A stretch of DNA of 64,000 bases from Amaurobius ferox (Eukaryota; Arthropoda; Arachnida; Araneae; Amaurobiidae). The DNA lies in the NCBI GenBank assembly GCA_951213105.1, contig OX578135.1, positions 164,600,750 through 164,664,749 of the forward strand. Reading direction: 5' to 3'. Below, piece by piece: positions 58,675-64,000 of the stretch (its first letter is position 1; the number at the start of each line of letters is the position of its first letter). The position numbers and the translations under genes are program-made. A model generated the notes under the pieces. The model had not been told where the DNA came from. It made no database searches and saw nothing but the letters and a program-made list of their open reading frames with translations.

Positions 58675-58912
58675 AATACTTTATAAATAAAGACAACAAA
58701 AAATTGGCCATAGTTAAAAGTATTTTAATAGAATCTCCTTTTACGACGTACTAATATAAACAGCCATAGCACCCTCGAGCATAACCATGCCCATCATCCG
58801 TGGCCCGGATGATGGGCATGAGTTGTTTATTTTAATACGCCGAAAAAGTAACTTTTAATAGAATACTTTTAATTATGGCCAATTTTTTGGTTATCTTTAT
58901 TTTTAAAGTATT
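58675..58912. mobile_element. Foldback MITE-like element
   Basis: The left arm (aatactttataaataaagac, aacaaaaaattggccatagt, taaaagtatt) and the right arm are inverted copies of about 50 bp. The centre holds a perfect hairpin. The element is about 238 bp and non-coding; no clear target duplication is seen. Confidence 0.75.
58786..58820. repeat. Perfect 15-bp hairpin
   Basis: CATGCCCATCATCCG, a 5-nt loop TGGCC, then CGGATGATGGGCATG. It is GC-rich inside AT-rich arms. Confidence 0.95.
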
Positions 58913-59044
58913 ACTCGTAACTAATCTTCCTAAAATATGACAATTGTTGCCGATTGTATCTTTAATATAAACCTAAAATGTATGTAATTTAGTTATACTA
59001 AATTCTTCAATATCTATATAAATCTATATAAATAAAAATGAAAA

Positions 59045-59090
<46 letters not shown>

Positions 59091-60992
59091 ACACCATCAC
59101 GGGAGAACGGCTGAACCGAATTTGATGAAATTTTGTGGGTAGCCCAGAAATAGCCCCACTTAAAATTATATCCGTGTTTTGAGTTTCTACGACCAGTGGT
59201 TCTCGAGATATTAGTAAAAAACGAAATTTTCGTTTGTCCCATCGTCACGGAAAAACGGCTGAACCGAATTTAATGAAATTTGGTGAATAGCCTTGAAATA
59301 TATCCCCATAAATTTTGTCCAAGTTTCGAGTTTCTAAGACCTGGGGTTGTCGAGATATTAATGAAAAACGGAACTTTTTCCTAGGAGTTTTACTCCCTAA
59401 CTCCGTGGTTTATCCAAACGAAAAGCTTGAAAATCGTTTGAAAGTGAATTAAAATTTAATCTCTGAGTTTGATGGGAGATTTTTTGCGTTAATTAGTCAC
59501 TTTATGAAAAGATGAATTGTTTGAAATATGATTTAAAGGGGAAAAAGAGGAAATCTATCTCCATGGTTCATGGTTTATTTAAAACAAGCTTTTACGGAAC
59601 AATGAGAAGTATAGAGAAATCAAAATCGTTATTTAATTTCGCAGTTTATGTTATAAGACATGACATATTTAACATGTTATAAGATTCTATCTTATATCAT
59701 GTTACTCAGAAACGCAATTAAATTAAATCTGTCTGTTAATTTTAATAATTATTTTTTCGATTTGAATAATAAATAAATGGATATAAAAATATATTTTAGA
59801 AAAGAACGATTTGATTTTTCTTATAGCATTTTTGATTGGATAATATCAATTACGGTCTTCAGGTTTAAAAATTATTATTATTTATATATTCGGGGATTAT
59901 TGATTCAAGGATTATTGATATTTTCAAGTTATTATGCAATTATTTTATTATGACAAAAATTGTTTAAACTCATATATTGTATGTTGTACGAATCTTCTAC
60001 AAATACACGTGTATATCTTTTAATCTACGAGAATATAAGTAGTACAGGTATATTGACATATGTTTTGATATATATTGGCATATATTGGAATCAATTACGA
60101 CCTTCTGGTATAAAGAGTACGGATATTATTGATGTTTTCAATTTATTACGTCATCTCTTTTATTTTGGCAAATATTTTTGAGACGCATATTGTAATACGG
60201 GTAATCTTCTACTAACACATTGGCATATTTTCTGATCTGCGACAATATAATTAGTACGGGGTTGCATATATTCATTCAATTCCTATTTTTTCTTCTGTAA
60301 ATTTGCTTACAAAATGGGGCAGGATGTTTTATTCTTCAGATCTGATCGTGAAGATAATTTTGCATAGTGAGAACATATATTCTTAAACTCCTCTTTAGGA
60401 GCAATAAATTTAATATTTTAACAGAATTTGCACATGATTGCGAACTTTAAGTTTCTTTAAATTATACACTCCGTACGAATAACGGGTGTGCTGTTAGTGG
60501 TTAATAAATTTTAACATTTTAGGAGGATATATCATGTTGCTCGGCATCGCAATTAAATTAAATGTGTTTGTTAATGTTTTTATTATTTTTTTTTCGATTT
60601 AAATAATAAATAAATGGATAAATGGATATAAAAGTATATCTTATGAATGGACGGTTTGATTTTTCTTTTAATTATAGTAATTGCTGAGTGCGTACATCAA
60701 TTTCATTTATTTTGGCAAAGAGTTTTCAAGCTTATATCGCATTTAGCTACTAAACTCATATATTGTGTTTAGCCAATAAATTCATATAGCCGATTGTTGA
60801 AACAGAAAAAGAGTAGAGCGGGTATATCTTCTAATACAATTGTAGTGTTTTCATTTAGTATATTGAAACGGGATAAGAATGTTTCATTCAGATCTGCAAA
60901 TTCAAAGCTACGAATTTGGAGGGATATCGCTAATTTGACAACTTTTCTTAAACTTTGCCAAATTGACGGAAATGTCGCCAAATTGATATAAA

Positions 60993-61050
60993 CGACACAC
61001 AAACAGCTGCCATAAACCTTCGGGTTGGTCGTGTGGCTTGGGTCTTCAAC
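60993..61050 (+). mobile_element. Ultra-short retroposon-like element, copy 6 (decayed)
   Basis: It reads cgacacacaaacagctgcca ... cgggttggtcgtgtggcttg, ggtcttcaac, like the minus-strand copy at 15812. No target duplication is recognisable. It lies inside RC-A, after the second internal segment. Confidence 0.6.
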
Positions 61051-61166
61051 ATATCAATGAAATTTTTTTTTGTTTTGTTAGCAGAGCGTACTGAAATGAT
61101 GTTTGGTTAGCATTTATCTGTCAGACCAACCATCCTACTTAGTAATACATTTAGCGAATTTTTAAA

Positions 61167-61226
61167 ATGTCACCAAATTGATAAAAATGTTTTCAAATCT
61201 ATAAAAATATCTTGAAATTGATAAAA
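61167..61226 (+). repeat. Three 20-bp modules in RC-A
   Basis: ATGTCACCAAATTGATAAAA, ATGTTTTCAAATCTATAAAA and ATATCTTGAAATTGATAAAA follow exactly in phase. Further related units lie at 60945-60995 and 61350-61395. Confidence 0.85.
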
Positions 61227-62433
61227 TTGCGCTACATAAATGATATTAATTGTTTTTTGTTAGGGGATAGTATTGTGATGATATTTCGTCAATTTGTCGC
61301 AAAGTGGAACTGTCAGTTCTACAGTCCCACTTGGCGATAAATTTGGCGATTTTTTAAAATGTCGCTAATTTGACGAAACTGTCGCCAAGTGTTCCATAGA
61401 AATATAACTATTTAGACGATATTTTTTCTACCAATTTATTTGAAGTAAATGATATCATGTCGCTTAGCAACGGATTTAAATCCAATGTGTTTATGCGGCA
61501 GACGGTTTTTATTAAATCCTTTCCGATTTGAATAATGAAGATATGTATATAAAATAAATTTCATTGCCATTTCATTTTGGACTGGATAATATCAATTATA
61601 CTCTTCAGGTTTAAACATTATTTTTATTGATATTTTCCGGAATTATTGATTCAGGGATTATTGATATTTTTAAGTTATTACGCCATTGTTTTATTGCGGC
61701 AAAAATTGCAGACACACGCATATTGTACGTTGTACGAGTAATCTTCTAGGAATGCACGGGTATATCTTCTAACCTACGAGAATATAAGTAGTACAGGTAT
61801 ATTGGCATATATATTGGAATCAAGTACAGTCTTCTGGTATGAAGATTAAGGGGATTAATTATATATTCAATTTATTACGTCGTCTGTTGTATTTTACCAA
61901 AAAACATTTGTGACTCATATTGCAAAACGGGTAATCGTCTACTAATAATCGGACATTATAAGTAGTACGTGTATATCTTCCCATATAATTTTAGCACTTT
62001 AATTTTGACATATATTGGAATAAATGACTGTCTTCAGATTTAAAGATTACGGGTTTATTGGTATTTTCAATTTATACATGTGATCTACTAATACAGGTTA
62101 TATTTTCTAATATTCGCGTATATAATTAGTACGGGTCCCATACAATTTTAACGCTTTTATTTTGCATATATTGATTCAATTCCATATTTTTTTTTATATT
62201 TGCTTACATAAGGGGTCCAAGATGTTTTATTCTTCAGATATGTCCATGAAGATAATTTTATATAGCGAGAACAGAGATTCTTAAACTTCTTTTTAGGAGC
62301 ATTATATTAAATATTTTAACAGAATATTTTGATTAAACATGTCATTTAGTATACTATAAGAATTTGGGCATGATTATGAATTTCAAGTTTCTTTATATTT
62401 TATACTCCGTACGAAGAACGGGTATGCTGCTAG

Positions 62434-62456
62434 TCTATATAAATAAAATTGAAAAT

Positions 62457-62489
<33 letters not shown>

Positions 62490-64000
62490 CCATCATCACG
62501 GGAGAACGGCTGAACCGAATTAGATGAAATTCTGTGGGTAGCCTAGAAATAGCCCCACTTAAAATTTAGTCCGTGTTTTGAGTTTCTGCGACCAGTGGTT
62601 CTCGAGATATCAGCAAAAAACGAAATTTTCGTTTGTCTCATCATCACGGGAAAATGGCTGAACCGAATTTAATGAAATTTTGTGGATAGCCTGGAAATAG
62701 CCCCCCATAAATTTTGTCTAAGTTTCGAGACTCTAAGACCAGGGGTTGTCGAGATATTAATGAAAAACGGAACTTTTTCTTAGGAGATCTACTCTCCAAC
62801 TCCGTGGTTTATCCAAACGGAAAGGATGAAAATCGTTTGTTTTAAACGCCAAAATGAAATAAAACTTTATTTCCGAGTTTGGTGCAGGATTTTTGCATTA
62901 ATTAGTCACTATAGGAGAACATAAATTGTTTGAAACATGAATTTAAATGAAAAAATCTACCTCCATGGTTCATCTCTTACAAGCTTTTACTCAACGACGT
63001 AAAGTATAAAGAAATCAAAATGGCTATTTGATTTCGCATTTTATGAGGAAGATTCTATCTTATATCATGTTGCTCGGCAACGGAATGAAATTAAATGTGT
63101 TGTTAATATCAATTATTATTTTTTTTATTTGTATAATAAATAAATGGATGTAAAAATATATTTTGTAAATGAACGGTTCGATTATTCTTTTAATTATATA
63201 TATTGCGGACTGCGTACATCACTTTCATTTATTTTAGCAAAGAGGTTTCAAGCTCATATATTGTGTTTAGCTAATAAACTCATATATTGTCTTTACCCAA
63301 TAAATTCATTTAGCCGATTGTTGAAGCAGAAAAAGAGTAGAACGGGTGTATGTATCTTCTAATACAATTTTAGTGTTTTCATTTAGTATATACAAACGGG
63401 ATAAGGATATTTTATTCTTCAGATCTGCAAATTCAGAGCTACGAATTTAGAGGAATATCTCTAAATAACTTGGTAACTTTTCTTAAACTTTACCAAATTA
63501 GTGGAAATGTCTCCAAATTGATAAAAATGATCCAAATCAATGAAATTAAATTTGTTTTTTCAGAGTAAAGTACTGAAATGATGTTTCTGTAGCATTTGTC
63601 GGTCAGTCCTTCTATCCTACTTAGTAACACATTTAAGGAATTTTTTTAATATCACCAAATTGGTAAAAATATTTCTAAATCCATAAAAATATCATGAAAT
63701 TGATAAAATCGCGCTTCAAAAATGAAATTAATTGTGTTTTGTTAGGGGATAGTATTGTGATGATGTTTCGTCAATTTGTCGCATAATGGGATTATCAGTT
63801 CAACAGTCCCACTTGGCGATAAATTTGGCGATTTTTTAAGTTATAACTAAATTGACGAAAGTGTCGCCAAACCTTCCATGGAGATTGCATTATTCAGATG
63901 ATATGATTTCCATCAATTTATTTAAAGCAATTGATATCATGTTGCTTAGCAACGGATCCAATATGTTATGCGGCATATGATTTTTATTAAATCTTTTCCG
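62434..64000 (+). mobile_element. RC-A Helitron-like element, cut by window end
   Basis: It starts TCTATATAAATAAAATTG directly after CTAG of the previous element. It is collinear with 59023-61500 but lacks about 0.9 kb corresponding to 59740-60630. The head has six or so TCTG units and the 'gaacggctgaaccgaatt' sentence, present twice as in the first element. Confidence 0.8.
63649..63708 (+). repeat. Three 20-bp modules in RC-A, second copy
   Basis: ATATCACCAAATTGGTAAAA, ATATTTCTAAATCCATAAAA and ATATCATGAAATTGATAAAA, the counterparts of 61167-61226. Confidence 0.85.

Larger units (their letters stand above)
59023..62433 (+). mobile_element. RC-A Helitron-like element (3.4 kb)
   Basis: It starts TCTATATAAATAAAAATG after AA. 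Nine or so TCTG/GTCT units follow, then 'catcacgggagaacggctga' and 'accgaatttgatgaaatttt'; a second, diverged copy of this sentence follows at 59236-59300. Inside are repeated segments ('gatattttcaagttattatg', 'acgggtaatcttctac') and an internal decayed end at 60497 (AACGGGTGTGCTGTTAG). The sequence may therefore be a 1.47-kb element (59023-60497) followed by a 5'-shortened one. It ends GAAGAACGGGTATGCTGCTAG at 62433. No protein is coded. Confidence 0.75.

Overview
This window looks like intergenic or intronic DNA from an arthropod nuclear genome. It is very AT-rich, has no operons or dense coding, and is packed with Tc1/mariner relics, non-LTR retrotransposon relics, tRNA-derived SINEs, Helitron-like elements and microsatellites. 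A chelicerate such as a spider is my guess, from the general style of the repeats only. I see no complete functional protein gene, and no rRNA, genuine tRNA gene or CRISPR array. Two short stretches with splice signals and protein-like reading frames (2288-2394 and 21925-22077, both +) are the only candidate exons.

Most of the window is explained by four related-looking non-coding families. RC-A starts TCTATATAAATAAAATTG and ends GGGTATGCTGCTAG. Copies: 1-155 (-), 10726-11375 (-), 18247-20997 (+, interrupted), 59023-62433 (+), 62434 to the window end (+). RC-B starts TCTATATATACTAATTGCC and ends with a hairpin, then GTATTCAGCTAG. Copies: 16487-17239 (+), 18577-20471 (+), and a four-unit array at 41896-48996 (-). 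HX starts near CTGATGTGGGCAGCACATGA and ends in a palindrome built on ACTTTCCTTATA. Copies: 17944-18231, 30422-31363, 36659-37580, 37590-38487, 38557-39490, 56226-56645, plus diverged relatives at 11537 and 50850. HY starts with an AACACTTT/AAAGTGTT hairpin and has six copies (759, 7768, 32465, 40545, 51343, 52384). RC-A and RC-B show Helitron hallmarks: TC start, 3' hairpin about 12 nt before CTAG, insertion between A and T without duplication, and head-to-tail copies with no spacer. Many copies in all four families carry a GTCT-type or GT-type microsatellite followed by a similar AT-rich sentence. RC-A and HX also share a 20-bp tandem module.

Other elements by region: a long-inverted-repeat element (3138-3997) beside a decayed Tc1-like transposase (4206-4994, -), with a lone arm of the same family at 29519; a tRNA-derived SINE (SINE-1) at 5569; a complete but dead Tc1 element (14124-15630); a LINE relic with a YADD box (23460-25590, +) bracketed by about 230-bp direct repeats; a LINE C-terminal fragment (12802-13140, -); satellite-like arrays at 31800, 35439, 56051 and 57786; a foldback element at 58675-58912. 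A second tRNA-derived SINE (SINE-2) occurs at 9338, 16694, 45018 and 46686.

The most unusual finding is a set of six elements only about 57 bp long (6454, 15812, 27004, 55502, 55578, 60993). Several are flanked by 14-16 bp target duplications. They share a 3' tail with SINE-2 but have their own fixed 5' end. The second is an exact 'filled versus empty' Helitron insertion: RC-B sits inside RC-A at 18577-20471. The third is the RC-B concatemer, in which a SINE-2 insertion with its target duplication was copied along with the whole unit.
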